Numbered from the stretch's first letter, positions 9,799 to 18,650 are shown. The stretch is DNA of 64,000 nucleotides from Streptomyces sp. A1277 (GCF_004795015.1 NZ_SSBI01000030.1:1-64000); one strand, 5' to 3'. A program made the numbers and translations. The notes: a model not told the origin generated them from the letters alone.

Positions 9799-11391
9799 TT
9801 ATTGGGGCGGGTTGCCATGTTTTCGGGATGGCAGGTCGGCGTGCTTGGAGCCCAGCATCGCCAGGGAGCGGATGAGCACCTGCCGGGTCTCGGCCGGGTC
9901 GATGACGTCGTCGACGAGGCCGCGCTCGGCGGCGTAGTACGGGTGCATCAGCTCGGTCTTGTACTCCTTGACCATGCGGGTGCGCATGGCCTCGGGGTCC
10001 TGGGCCTCGGCGATCTGGCGGCGGAAGATGACGTTGGCGGCGCCTTCGGCGCCCATGACGGCGATCTCGTTGGTGGGCCAGGCGTAGGTGAGGTCCGCAC
10101 CGATGGACTGGCTGTCCATGACGATGTAGGCGCCGCCGTATGCCTTGCGCAGGATCAGCGAGATCCTGGGCACGGTGGCGTTGCAGTAGGCGTAGAGCAG
10201 CTTCGCGCCGTGCCGGATGATCCCACCGTGCTCCTGATCGACGCCGGGCAGAAATCCCGGCACATCGATCAGCGTGACCAGCGGGATGTTGAAGGCATCG
10301 CACATCTGGACGAACCGTGCGGCCTTCTCGGAGGCTTCGATGTCCAGCACACCGGCGAGCGCCTGGGGCTGGTTGGCGACGATGCCGACGACCTGGCCGT
10401 CCATCCGGGCCAGCGCGCAGATGATGTTGCGGGCCCAGCGCTCGTGGATCTCCAGGTAGTCGCCGTCGTCGACGAGCTCCTCGATCACCTTGTGCATGTC
10501 GTACGGGCGGTTGCCCTCGGCCGGCACCAGGTCGTACAGCCGCTCGCCACGGCGGTCCGCGGGGTCGTCCGAGGCCACCACGGGCGGGCTCTGACGGTTG
10601 TTCTGCGGAAGCATCGACAACAGGTAGCGGACTTCGGCGATGCAGGTCTCCTCGTCGTCGTACGCGAAGTGCGCGACGCCCGAGGTCTCCGCGTGCACGT
10701 CCGCGCCGCCCAGGCCGTTCTGGGTGATCTCCTCGCCGGTGACCGCCTTGACGACGTCCGGGCCGGTGATGAACATCTGCGAGGTCTCGCGGACCATGAA
10801 CACGAAGTCGGTCAGGGCCGGGCTGTAGGCCGCGCCGCCCGCGCACGGGCCGAGCATCACACTGATCTGCGGGATCACCCCGGACGCCCTGGTGTTGCGC
10901 TGGAAGATCCCGCCGTACCCGGCGAGCGCCGAGACGCCCTCCTGGATACGGGCCCCCGCACCGTCGTTCAGGGAGACCAGCGGCGCACCGGCCGAGATGG
11001 CCATGTCCATGATCTTGTGGATCTTCGTGGCGTGGGCCTCGCCCAGCGCCCCGCCGAAGATCCGGAAATCGTGCGCGTACACGAAGACCGTCCGGCCCTC
11101 CACCGTGCCCCAGCCGGTGATCACACCGTCCGTGTACGGCTTCTTCGCCTCCAGACCGAAACCCGTCGCCCGGTGCCGCCGCAACTGCTCCACCTCATGG
11201 AACGACCCCGGGTCCACCAGCAGCTCGATGCGCTCGCGGGCCGTCAGCTTGCCCTTGGCGTGCTGCGCCTCGGTCGCCCGGTCACTGGGTCCGCGCCGGG
11301 CCTGCTCGCGCAGCGCGTGCAGCTCGGCCACCCGTCCACCGGCATCTCCCGTCCCCGACTCCGTGAGCCCGGAGGCCATCGCCACAGCCAT
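9799..11391 (-). CDS. Acyl-CoA carboxylase beta subunit (carboxyltransferase), copy 1
   Basis: A 530-residue biotin-dependent carboxyltransferase (PccB/AccB type) that moves carboxyl from biotin to acetyl- or propionyl-CoA, here presumably giving malonyl-CoA for the polyketide. Core motifs: HAKGKLTARERIELLVDPGS, GGALGEAHATKIHKIMDMA, NDGAGARIQEGVSALAGYG, MLGPCAGGAAYSPALTDF, LIDVPGFLPGVDQEHGGIIR and RKAYGGAYIVMDS. The ATG at 11389-11391 has GGAAGGGA upstream. An epsilon-subunit gene precedes it. No biotinylated alpha subunit is in the window, so it must share one encoded elsewhere. A 584-bp stretch is almost identical to the second copy at 49 kb. Confidence 0.95.
   Translation of the reverse strand: MAVAMASGLTESGTGDAGGRVAELHALREQARRGPSDRATEAQHAKGKLTARERIELLVDPGSFHEVEQLRRHRATGFGLEAKKPYTDGVITGWGTVEGRTVFVYAHDFRIFGGALGEAHATKIHKIMDMAISAGAPLVSLNDGAGARIQEGVSALAGYGGIFQRNTRASGVIPQISVMLGPCAGGAAYSPALTDFVFMVRETSQMFITGPDVVKAVTGEEITQNGLGGADVHAETSGVAHFAYDDEETCIAEVRYLLSMLPQNNRQSPPVVASDDPADRRGERLYDLVPAEGNRPYDMHKVIEELVDDGDYLEIHERWARNIICALARMDGQVVGIVANQPQALAGVLDIEASEKAARFVQMCDAFNIPLVTLIDVPGFLPGVDQEHGGIIRHGAKLLYAYCNATVPRISLILRKAYGGAYIVMDSQSIGADLTYAWPTNEIAVMGAEGAANVIFRRQIAEAQDPEAMRTRMVKEYKTELMHPYYAAERGLVDDVIDPAETRQVLIRSLAMLGSKHADLPSRKHGNPPQ
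10622..11205 (-). repeat. Near-identical block shared with the second carboxylase gene (inverted copy)
   Basis: Reading on the minus strand, this 584-bp part of the beta-subunit gene matches 49169-49752 on the plus strand with only a few base differences by eye, including synonymous sites. Outside the block the two genes diverge clearly. The two copies lie about 38 kb apart in inverted orientation, the pattern of recent gene conversion. Confidence 0.85.
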
Positions 11392-11426
11392 GTCAGTCCC
11401 TTCCCCCAGCACCTGGACCATCCCTG

Positions 11427-11636
11427 TCACCGCCAGCTGCCGGGCGCCCGGTACGGCCGGGGCTCCGGCCACCGGCGCCACTGCGGCTCCAGCGCCTCGC
11501 CCTGCCGCCGCCGGCCCCGAGCGCGCAGGCCGAGCAGCAGGACGGTGAGCGCCGCCACCTCCTCGGCACCGGCCCGTCCCCGCTCGACGCGCAGCAGGTC
11601 ACCCGCCCCGTGCTCGCTGATGTCCGGGTCCTTCAT
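11427..11636 (-). CDS. Acyl-CoA carboxylase epsilon subunit, copy 1
   Basis: A 69-residue protein starting MKDPDISEHGAGDLLRVERG, with the epsilon-subunit pattern of (L/I)xVxRGxAxxEE(L/V)AALxVLL followed by a basic linker and a C-terminal WRRWPEPRPYRAPGSW segment. In actinobacteria such small subunits bridge the alpha and beta subunits of acetyl- or propionyl-CoA carboxylase. GGAGG precedes the ATG at 11634-11636. It ends 35 nt before the beta-subunit gene, the same arrangement (in the reverse gene order) as at 50.6 kb. Confidence 0.8.
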   Translation of the reverse strand: MKDPDISEHGAGDLLRVERGRAGAEEVAALTVLLLGLRARGRRRQGEALEPQWRRWPEPRPYRAPGSWR

Positions 11637-11722
11637 GACGGCCTCCTCAGACTTGTTCGATACGCCCGGGCGCGGCCCTGGGGGCGTCTTGCCGATCATG
11701 GCCGGGTCCGCGACGCCTGGCA

Positions 11723-13762
11723 CTAGGTCCGGCCCGTCACCACCGACCGCAGCGCGGCCGCGAGCGCGTCCGCGCTCGCCTCGGCGCTTCCCGTGCCCGC
11801 CATCACCACGACCGGGTCCCGGCCGGGCGCGACGGTGCGCGCGATCTCGTACGCCGTCACCGCGCCCGGCCCGCACCCGCACAGCAGCAGCCCGCCCCCG
11901 CGCACCGCCTCCACGAGAGCGGACGGCAGGGCGGGCGGGGGTCCCTGGCAGCGCAGTTCGACGATGCGTTCCGGGCCCTCGTGCAGGCGGGCGAAGCGGT
12001 CGTAGGCACCGGGCACCACGCCCTCCTGCGCGACCAGGCAGATGACGTCCGCGCCGGGTTCTCCGCGCCGCAGCGTGGTCAGGGACGGCGCCCGGGCCCC
12101 CGGCGCGCCGGACGGCCGTACCGCCGCACGCGGCACGTCCAGGCCGTCCAGCACCTGGACGAGCTGCGCGACGGTGGCGCCCGCGTCGGTGAACTCCGCC
12201 AGGGCACGCAGCATCCGCACGCAACTCGACAGCAGCAGCGCGGCGTCGTCGTCCCGCAGCACCGCGCGGTCGTAGAGCGAGGTGAGACCGAGGCCCCCGT
12301 CGGGCTCGTGGCGCGCCACGAGCGTGACCGCGGCGCCACTGCCGCCGACGAGGCGCGGCACGTCGACCCGGACGCCCTGGGCCTCCAGTTCCGCACGCAC
12401 GGCCGGGACCATCGGCGGCCTGCTGTCGAAATCGACCGTGGTCTGCGCCGGCCGCATCGCGCGGCCGCTCCACTGGCTCAGCAACTCGTCGCTGACCCAT
12501 GGGTAGTTGGCCATGTCCAGTCCGGCGTCGCGCAGCCGCAGCATCAGCGCGTCCAGGGGTTCCGCCGGGTCGACGGTCACCGTCAGGGGGGCGCAGCCGC
12601 CCAGCAGGCCCGGCACATCGGCGGCCTCCGGCAGCGCGACGTCCCTCCCCGACAGCCGCACGCCGAAGGTCACGTGCCCCGGGCGCACGGGGTCCTGCTG
12701 CGTGCCCCGGTGCAGCAGCAGCGCCCACACCAGGTGCAGCGCGCTGCACTCCCCGGCGCCCCGGGCCGTCGCCCAGGACCGCAGCCGCAGCACCTGCGCC
12801 GGGCTGAGCCGGCGCCGCATCCGCGCGTCCCCGCTCTGCCGGGTTGGACCGCCCGGCCGGCCGGGGCCGTCCGCGGCGTCCGGCGGCGGGGCGGCCCGGG
12901 ACCAGTAGGCGCGTGCGGCGTCCGGGGACTGCGCGGCCAGCCAGCGGGCGTGGTCGCGGACATCGGGGCGCCGTTCCCCTCCGGGCAGCGAACCGCCCGC
13001 CAGGTACGCGCGGTAGAAGGCCCGCAGGAGGACGTGTACGGCACGCTCGTCCAGCAGCGCGCGGTGGTACGTCAGCAGGACGCGGGTGGCCGGCCCGGCC
13101 CCGTCCGCGCCGGTCGGGGCGTCCTCGAACAGCGTCAGCCGCAGCAGCCCGGCCCGGTCCAGCGCGAACCCCTGGGCGCGGTCGTCCTCCAGCAGGTCGT
13201 TCCAGGACCGGATCGCCGTGCGGGAGCGGTGGGCGACCTCGATCTCCGCGTGGTCGTGCAGCACCAGCCGGGGGGCGGCCACCCAGTCGAACGCGCTGCG
13301 CAGCACCGCCTCGCGGGCCGCCACCGACTGCCACGCCGCCACGAAGCGGTGCGGGTCCAGGGGGCCCGTCCAGCGCAGGGCCACCTGCTCGACGTGCCGG
13401 CCGGGGTCGTCCGGCGCGCGGACGGCCGCCCGCACCCGTGCGCGCTGGGTGCCCGACAGCGGCACGGTCCGCGCGCCCCCCGGCAGCAGCAGGAGATCGG
13501 CGAGCAGTTCGGGCGTCAGCGGCGCCCGGGCGCGGGCGGTGTCGCGCGGGACGAGCGTGAGGGTGTGGTGGCTGTCGGTACGGCTCGTGAACAGGACGGA
13601 GAAGGCGTGGTGGCGTTCGACGAGCCGGGCCGCCAGCTGGTCGGCCTCGGCCGGTGTCAGCGCCCCGTACAGCTCCAGCACATGCGAGCCGTCCGGCGTC
13701 GTGGCGGACGCCGTATGGGTCGCGCACAGGACGCCGCCCGGGCTCGGGCGTCCGCCGCTCAT
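11723..13762 (-). CDS. Degenerate condensation-domain protein with vestigial thioesterase-like C-terminus
   Basis: A 679-residue stand-alone protein. Residues about 100-540 have the fold signatures of an NRPS condensation domain (WQSVAAREAVLRSAF; FGVRLSGRDVALPEAADVPG; NYPWVSDELLSQW; AQTTVDFDS). The HHxxxDG motif reads HRALLDE (233-239): the catalytic second histidine is arginine and the glycine is glutamate. Residues about 565-679 resemble the N-terminal half of a thioesterase, with LCGCGPGAVTAYEIA where families have GxSxG; the nucleophile position is glycine (G631). It starts in a 4-bp ATGA overlap with the phosphopantetheinyl transferase stop. With no adenylation or carrier domain, it may bind a carrier protein or acyl chain without classical catalysis. 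The role is unknown. Confidence 0.7.
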   Translation of the reverse strand: MSGGRPSPGGVLCATHTASATTPDGSHVLELYGALTPAEADQLAARLVERHHAFSVLFTSRTDSHHTLTLVPRDTARARAPLTPELLADLLLLPGGARTVPLSGTQRARVRAAVRAPDDPGRHVEQVALRWTGPLDPHRFVAAWQSVAAREAVLRSAFDWVAAPRLVLHDHAEIEVAHRSRTAIRSWNDLLEDDRAQGFALDRAGLLRLTLFEDAPTGADGAGPATRVLLTYHRALLDERAVHVLLRAFYRAYLAGGSLPGGERRPDVRDHARWLAAQSPDAARAYWSRAAPPPDAADGPGRPGGPTRQSGDARMRRRLSPAQVLRLRSWATARGAGECSALHLVWALLLHRGTQQDPVRPGHVTFGVRLSGRDVALPEAADVPGLLGGCAPLTVTVDPAEPLDALMLRLRDAGLDMANYPWVSDELLSQWSGRAMRPAQTTVDFDSRPPMVPAVRAELEAQGVRVDVPRLVGGSGAAVTLVARHEPDGGLGLTSLYDRAVLRDDDAALLLSSCVRMLRALAEFTDAGATVAQLVQVLDGLDVPRAAVRPSGAPGARAPSLTTLRRGEPGADVICLVAQEGVVPGAYDRFARLHEGPERIVELRCQGPPPALPSALVEAVRGGGLLLCGCGPGAVTAYEIARTVAPGRDPVVVMAGTGSAEASADALAAALRSVVTGRT

Positions 13763-14586
13763 CCCCGGTCCCGCGCGCCCTCGTCCTCCGCGGCGGAGGT
13801 GCCGGCGGCCGCGGACGGGTCCGCCGCCCGTCCGGGCAGCGCACCGCGGTGGGCCTCACTCACCAGATACCGGTCCACCCGGTGGGTGTCGAAGGTCCAG
13901 GCGTCGGTGTCGGGTGCGGGCGCGGCCAGCCGGGTGCGCCCCTCGGCGTCCTCCTCGAAGCCGACCCGGGAGAAGCTGTGGCGCAGGCCGTAGCCGAGTG
14001 CCTTGGTGTACGCCTCCTTCAGGGTCCACAGCCGCAGCAGTTCCGCGCGCTGTCGCTCCGGGGGCAGCGCGGCCAGCCGCCGGGCCTCGCGGGGAGTGCA
14101 CATCTCCTCGCCCATCAGGTCGAAGGGGATGGACCGGTCGGCCCGTTCGATGTCCACGCCGATCGCGCCCGTGCGGCTCACCGCGACGACGAGCAGTTCG
14201 TCGGTGTGCGCCAGGCTCAGCGAGAGCTCGTCCCAGCCGCGCACCCCGGGCCGCCCGCCGGGCCGGAAGGTGAAGTCGATCGCCTGGACGGGAACCTCCA
14301 GGGCGGCGGCCACGGTGTACTTCATGACATAGCGCGAGGCGGCGAACCCCAACCGCTGCACGCTCCCGGGGAACTGCCGGTAACGGGGCCAGTCACGGCC
14401 CAGCGTCCGGTGCAGCTCGGGATCGAGCAGCGCGGCCGGGGCCCACACCCCCCATGTGGTGTGCACGACCACGCGGCCCGCGATGCCGAAACGGTCCTGC
14501 ACCGAATCCCAGGGCCCGTCGGGGCAGTTCACGTACACCGGTGCCCCGCCGGCCGCGGTGGTCTCCCCCGCGCCCCCGGCGGTCAC
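13759..14586 (-). CDS. 4'-phosphopantetheinyl transferase, Sfp type
   Basis: Transfers phosphopantetheine from CoA to the serine of carrier proteins, here presumably the ACP at 43 kb. The 275-residue protein has the Sfp-type signatures FAASRYVMKYTVA, WDELSLSLAHTDELLVVAVS, the magnesium-binding GAIGVDIERADRS and LLRLWTLKEAYTKALGYGLR. I chose GTG at 14584-14586 because it overlaps the upstream stop codon as GTGA, giving translational coupling; a long in-frame extension further upstream is antisense-like and not coding. Its own stop overlaps the next start as ATGA. So three genes in a row are coupled. Confidence 0.92.
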   Translation of the reverse strand: MTAGGAGETTAAGGAPVYVNCPDGPWDSVQDRFGIAGRVVVHTTWGVWAPAALLDPELHRTLGRDWPRYRQFPGSVQRLGFAASRYVMKYTVAAALEVPVQAIDFTFRPGGRPGVRGWDELSLSLAHTDELLVVAVSRTGAIGVDIERADRSIPFDLMGEEMCTPREARRLAALPPERQRAELLRLWTLKEAYTKALGYGLRHSFSRVGFEEDAEGRTRLAAPAPDTDAWTFDTHRVDRYLVSEAHRGALPGRAADPSAAAGTSAAEDEGARDRG

Positions 14587-15923
14587 CACAGGATCCTGGT
14601 GGCGTGGAGGTCGCTGTCGGCACCCAGCCGGTCGCGCCGGTCCAACTCCGCCTCGACACCCGCCTGCGCCGCGTCGAACGGGCCGACCGGTGGCAGGCCG
14701 AGGCGCTGGACTGCGCGGGCGAGCGCCACCGGCACCCAGCCCCCGGAGCCGAGGAACCGGCTGCCGCCGTGCCCGGCCGCGTCCCTGCCGACCGCCAGCA
14801 CCACGCAGGCCGTGAGGAGTTGGGCGTACCGCTCGGCCGCCGCCGCGCCCGCGCCGGGCACGTTCCGGTCCGGTCCGGTCAGCAGCCGGCGCTCGGCGAG
14901 CAGCCGCTGCGCAGCCCGGGCCTGCCCGGCATCCCGGCCGGCCGCGCCCGGGCCACCCCGGGCCACCGCGGCATCGAGGGCACCGTGCAGCTCGGTTTCC
15001 CAGTCGACGGGCGGGGCCTCGTCGCCGGCCGCCGCGCCCCCGCGCACCGCGGTGAGGTGGGCCGCGGCGCGCCCACCACCGGGGCCGGCCGACGACGGCA
15101 GCGCGCGGATGAGCTGGGCCCTGCAGTCGGCCGTTCCGCTCGCCTCGCGTACCCGGGGCACCCCGGCCGCCGTCCGCACGCACCACCGCAGCGCGGCGCT
15201 GTCGGGCCCGTGACCGCACTCGCCCAGCGTGAGCACGGCCTCGTCCAGGATCTCGGCGGCCAGCGCGGGTACGACGCAGCCCGCCGCGGCGCGCAGCGAC
15301 CGCCCCGTACCGGGCGAACGGCTCAGGGAGCGCAGCGCCACGGCCGTCAGGCTCTCGCACACGAGCAGGTCGGCGAAGCTCCGGGCGAGGGAGGCACGCC
15401 AGCGCGACAGTCCCGGTGTCCGCCGCTCCCCCTCGGCGACGGCGCGCACCGCCGCGCGCAGGGCGGTTCCGGCCGCGGCGCTCAGTGCCGCGGGCCCCAG
15501 CAGCCGGGTCAGTTCCACGGTCCGGTCCGGCAAGGGCCCGTCGGTGGCGGACAGGGCGGCTACGACAGCGGCATGGCCCTCCTCCAGGTCGCGGCGCAAC
15601 AGCGGGCGCAGGGCGGCGGCCATCACGTCACCGCCGGCGAAGTGCCCGCCCGTGCCGGCCGGCCGGATCTCGGACTCGATGACGTCGGCGAGCGCGGACA
15701 GCTGCCGCCGCCCGCCCTGGTGGGCCAGGGCGTAGTGGCCGTACGGATTGGCCCGGTCGCGCGGGTCTCCCAGCAGCGCCTCCAGACGCCAGGCGCGCTG
15801 GGTGACGGCGGCCGGCAGCGGCGCCGCCGCGTGGAAGGGCGGCACGACGGCCGGCGTGACCGCCCGCTCGACCCGCAGGAGCGATCCCTGCCCGCTGGGG
15901 TCTTGCGTTTGGATCATGCCCAT
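14583..15923 (-). CDS. Acyl-CoA dehydrogenase-like protein lacking the middle domain
   Basis: A 446-residue protein. The N-terminal part (EALLGDPRDRANPYGHYALA and LRPLLRRDLEEGHAAVVAAL) resembles the start of acyl-CoA dehydrogenases found in actinobacterial polyketide clusters. The C-terminal part (RWRASLARSFADLLVCESLT, AAAGCVVPALAAEILDEAVL) resembles their helical C-domain. The beta-barrel domain expected between these, which holds much of the flavin site, seems absent, and the whole is shorter than the roughly 560-residue relatives I have in mind. The ATG at 15921-15923 has GAGGAGG upstream. It lies between the aromatase and phosphopantetheinyl transferase genes. Activity is doubtful; family assignment is by eye. 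Confidence 0.5.
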   Translation of the reverse strand: MGMIQTQDPSGQGSLLRVERAVTPAVVPPFHAAAPLPAAVTQRAWRLEALLGDPRDRANPYGHYALAHQGGRRQLSALADVIESEIRPAGTGGHFAGGDVMAAALRPLLRRDLEEGHAAVVAALSATDGPLPDRTVELTRLLGPAALSAAAGTALRAAVRAVAEGERRTPGLSRWRASLARSFADLLVCESLTAVALRSLSRSPGTGRSLRAAAGCVVPALAAEILDEAVLTLGECGHGPDSAALRWCVRTAAGVPRVREASGTADCRAQLIRALPSSAGPGGGRAAAHLTAVRGGAAAGDEAPPVDWETELHGALDAAVARGGPGAAGRDAGQARAAQRLLAERRLLTGPDRNVPGAGAAAAERYAQLLTACVVLAVGRDAAGHGGSRFLGSGGWVPVALARAVQRLGLPPVGPFDAAQAGVEAELDRRDRLGADSDLHATRILW

Positions 15924-15961
15924 CGGCGTGCCCTCCTCGTCGGTCCTGCCCGTGCGGTCGG

Positions 15962-16924
15962 TCACCCCACGTGGCGCAGGGCGCTCTCCGCATGCCACTT
16001 GGCCAGCCCGAGGATCTCGGCAGCGGCCTGCCCCAGCCCCGTACGCACCTCGTGGCGCGCGTCGGTGAGGGTGGCCCCGGCACCGAGGAACGAGGCGAGG
16101 GCCTCTTCCCTGAGCATCACCGAGTGCGTACAGACGACCGTGAGCCCCGTGCTGTCCGGCAGCAGGGTCCACCGCACGGTGTGCCCCGCGAGGATCTGCG
16201 GGGCCACGACGTCCTTGTGGACGATGCATCCGGCGGCCGGGAAGCAGAGCCGGACGGCGCCCGAGGTGACGGTGTCGCCGCCGTCCCAGGCGGTGCTGTC
16301 GATGTCGACGATCTGCACGCCCGGGGCGTCCGTGCTGACCTCGGTCCACTCGATGTGCGGCACCAGGTCGGGCCAGTCCTCGACGCGTTGGAGGAAGTCG
16401 TAGACCAGTTCGGGCGGCCCGGTGGTGCGGACGCTGTCCGAGAAGGCCAGCAGCAGTTCGTCCAGCCGCTCCCAGCGCTCGGCCACCGCCTTGACCTCGT
16501 CGAGCCGGGCCCTGACCTCCGTGTCGAGCGCCTGCGCCGCCGCACCGGCCCAGGGCGCCGGAAATGGGGACGCCCCCAGTTCGCGTCGCAGGCTCAGCAC
16601 GCTGCCGCCCTTGCGGTCGGTCGTCACCCGCCAGACGCCGCACCCGATGACCTGCTGCGTCGCGGGATCGATCCGCTCGGTCTCGATGGTTCTGGCGTGC
16701 GGGTGCAGGTGCCGGCGCACATGCAGGGCGCGCAGGCCGTCGCTCGCCATGTCCCACAGGTGCAGCAGCTCGTGGGAGCCGTCACCGTCGATGCGCTCCG
16801 TATGGACGTACGACGGAAACAGCACGGGCCATCGGAGCGGGTCCGCGAGCAGGCCGTAGACCACGCCGACGGGAGCCGCCACCGGGATCGCGTGTTCGGC
16901 CACGTGTGCTTGGTACGAGGACAT
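15962..16924 (-). CDS. Didomain aromatase/cyclase (SRPBCC), first of two
   Basis: A 320-residue protein with two START-like (SRPBCC) modules: residues about 5-145 (HVAEHAIPVAAPVGVVYGLL; DPLRWPVLFPSYVHTERID) and about 165-310 (FSDSVRTTGPPELVYDFLQR; EDWPDLVPHIEWTEV; HTVRWTLLPDSTGLTVVCTH). This duplicated layout is that of bifunctional aromatase/cyclases of type II polyketide pathways, which close and aromatise the first ring of a ketoreduced chain. AGGGGG precedes the ATG at 16922-16924; seven upstream codons are possible but lack a site. It heads the minus-strand set down to the carboxylase. A second didomain aromatase is at 44.1 kb, so one may act on another ring or be redundant. Confidence 0.88.
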   Translation of the reverse strand: MSSYQAHVAEHAIPVAAPVGVVYGLLADPLRWPVLFPSYVHTERIDGDGSHELLHLWDMASDGLRALHVRRHLHPHARTIETERIDPATQQVIGCGVWRVTTDRKGGSVLSLRRELGASPFPAPWAGAAAQALDTEVRARLDEVKAVAERWERLDELLLAFSDSVRTTGPPELVYDFLQRVEDWPDLVPHIEWTEVSTDAPGVQIVDIDSTAWDGGDTVTSGAVRLCFPAAGCIVHKDVVAPQILAGHTVRWTLLPDSTGLTVVCTHSVMLREEALASFLGAGATLTDARHEVRTGLGQAAAEILGLAKWHAESALRHVG

Positions 16925-17020
16925 CCGTGCTGGCCCCCTCTCCAACGGCCCGGATCAGCGGACCAAGGATGCGGCGTCCGGCTGGAGTACGACTTGAGGC
17001 AGGCAGGACCCGGCGACCCG

Positions 17021-17662
17021 TCAGCCGGAGGCGGCCGTCCCGGCCGCCAGCCCGCAGCCCTGCCCCGGCCACTCCTCCGGAGCCGGGGCGGACAGCCAGG
17101 ACAGGAGGAATTCCCGGAACGGGACCACGTGCGCGTACGGCGGCTGCTCCGGACCCCGGGTGCCGCCGAGCAGCACCACGCCCGCGATGGCCGCCGAGAT
17201 GACGGTCGCCGCGCCCTCCGGGGAGACCTCTTCCGGGAGTTCGCCGGCCTCCTTCGCCCGTTCGAGCAGGTCGCTGACCCACTCGTACCACCAGACGACG
17301 ACACCGCCTCCGCTCTTGCGGGAGGGGTCGCCGCCCAGCCGGAGGCCCGCCCGGGTCACGGGGTCCGCACCGACGGCTTCGAGCAGGCGCGTCACAGTGC
17401 ACGCCAGGCACTGGAGCAGGGTGGCCGAGGACGCGCTGCACTGCTCGACCATGCTTCGCAGGGTGAGTTCGGCGGTGTTCTCGACCGCGGCCGCCAGCGC
17501 GTCCTTGTTCGAGAAGTGGAAGTGCAGGGCACCGGTGCTCACGCCGGCCCGTTTACTGATCACGGGGAGGGAGGCCAGGGCGTATCCGTCGTCGGCGAAG
17601 ACCTCCGCCGCCGCGTTGATGAGAGCACTGCGTGTGCGGGCCGCCCGCTCCTGCTGGACCAT
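17021..17662 (-). CDS. TetR-family gamma-butyrolactone receptor homologue 1
   Basis: A 213-residue TetR regulator of the ArpA/ScbR kind: residues 1-50 read MVQQERAARTRSALINAAAE, GYALASLPVISKRAGVSTGA, LHFHFSNKDALAAAV, the conserved DNA-binding domain of this subfamily. The C-terminal ligand domain is less conserved and contains an unusual GGGVVVWWYEW stretch, so it could be a pseudo-receptor that binds other ligands. GAGGAGGAA precedes the ATG at 17660-17662. An ARE-like palindrome lies 80-120 nt upstream. It is expected to repress GBL and SARP promoters until a ligand releases it. Confidence 0.9.
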   Translation of the reverse strand: MVQQERAARTRSALINAAAEVFADDGYALASLPVISKRAGVSTGALHFHFSNKDALAAAVENTAELTLRSMVEQCSASSATLLQCLACTVTRLLEAVGADPVTRAGLRLGGDPSRKSGGGVVVWWYEWVSDLLERAKEAGELPEEVSPEGAATVISAAIAGVVLLGGTRGPEQPPYAHVVPFREFLLSWLSAPAPEEWPGQGCGLAAGTAASG

Positions 17663-17743
17663 GGGTTCCTCCTCATTCCGCCCTGAGCGGCGCGCCGAGT
17701 CCCCCCACTCCGGTCTCTCCGCGGACAGCGGTGTCCTGGCTCG

Positions 17744-17780
17744 AAAACAATACCAAACCGCATGCCTGGTTGGTTTATGG
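17744..17780. promoter_or_regulatory. ARE-like palindrome upstream of receptor 1
   Basis: AATACCAAACCG and CTGGTTGGTTTAT form an imperfect dyad around CATGC, matching the AAACC...GGTTxGTTT character of GBL autoregulatory elements. It lies in the 305-nt gap between the two receptor genes, where I see no gene. Confidence 0.55.
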
Positions 17781-17967
17781 GGAGCTGACACGTCCGCCAC
17801 CGGTCGCGGACGCGCGCAACGCCTGAAAAAACGAGGAAGAGCAGGTACGCGCACATGTGGTCGCCAGGCGGTCCGCTGTTTCCCGCTGACGCTGCTGCCG
17901 ACCGCACCGGATCACGGTGCGGCCGGCAGCAGCAGGAATCAAGGGGTTCTCGAGTGCGGTATGCCTG

Positions 17968-18633
17968 CTACGTGCCGACGGACACGAACGGCATGTCGGG
18001 CTCATCCTGGATCTCGGCCAGGACCCGGGCACCGCGGTCCGGCGCGGTGTCCAGTCTGATCAGCGCCGCAGGCGTGGCGACGGCAGGCAGTACGTGGTTG
18101 TAGAGAACGGAGATGCGCTGGTGGAGATCCTTCCAGCCGGACTCCGCCTCGGACATCGTCTGGGTCCCGATCCACGCGCCGACGAAACACTGCGCGGTCT
18201 CCTCGGGGTTCACGTGCGGCAGCGCCTCGCCCCGCTCCTTCGCCTCGGTGACGAGCTTGGCGATCAGGCCGGCCCAGGCGGGCCACGCGCTGCCGAACCG
18301 GGCGCGGCCCTGCATGTCGGCCGAGAGGCGGATACCGGCGAGCAGGATGACATCGCGGGGAATCCGGTGGGCCAGTGTCATCCCGATGTCGACCCACTCC
18401 TGCAGCCTCAGATCGCGCGGCGCCCACCGCGCGGGGTCGACCTGCGCCTCTATGACGCCGCGCGCCAGGGCTTCCTTGGAATCGAAGTGGAAGTAGAGAG
18501 CGCCCTTGGTCACGCCGGCCCGCTCAAGGATCTCGGCCATGGTGGCCGCTGCGTAACCCCTTTCGGCGAACACCCCGGCGGCGCCCTCTATAACAGCGCG
18601 GCGGGTACGTATCGCACGCTCTTGCTGTGCCAT
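17968..18633 (-). CDS. TetR-family gamma-butyrolactone receptor homologue 2
   Basis: A 221-residue TetR regulator starting MAQQERAIRTRRAVIEGAAG, with helix-turn-helix GYAAATMAEILERAGVTKGA followed by LYFHFDSKEALARGVIEAQ, a very good match to ArpA/ScbR/BarA-type receptors. The C-terminal domain keeps the length and tryptophan-rich pattern (RWAPRDLRLQEWVDIGMTLA; FVGAWIGTQTMSEAESGWKD) of true ligand receptors, so of the two homologues this is the better candidate for the cognate GBL receptor. It lies next to SDR, HAD and AfsA genes. An ARE-like sequence lies 18-57 nt upstream of the start. Confidence 0.93.
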   Translation of the reverse strand: MAQQERAIRTRRAVIEGAAGVFAERGYAAATMAEILERAGVTKGALYFHFDSKEALARGVIEAQVDPARWAPRDLRLQEWVDIGMTLAHRIPRDVILLAGIRLSADMQGRARFGSAWPAWAGLIAKLVTEAKERGEALPHVNPEETAQCFVGAWIGTQTMSEAESGWKDLHQRISVLYNHVLPAVATPAALIRLDTAPDRGARVLAEIQDEPDMPFVSVGT

Positions 18634-18650
18634 GACCCTCCTCCGGTGGC

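Noticed and set aside
11427-13859. 810-codon frame on the minus strand overlapping the condensation-like gene
   Set aside because: Only its last 70 codons (epsilon subunit) look like protein; the rest is an out-of-frame shadow rich in Arg, Pro and Gly.
17021-17854. Longer start for receptor 1 with 64 extra residues
   Set aside because: The extension covers the ARE-like operator and is not typical of TetR receptors; ATG at 17662 has an excellent ribosome site.
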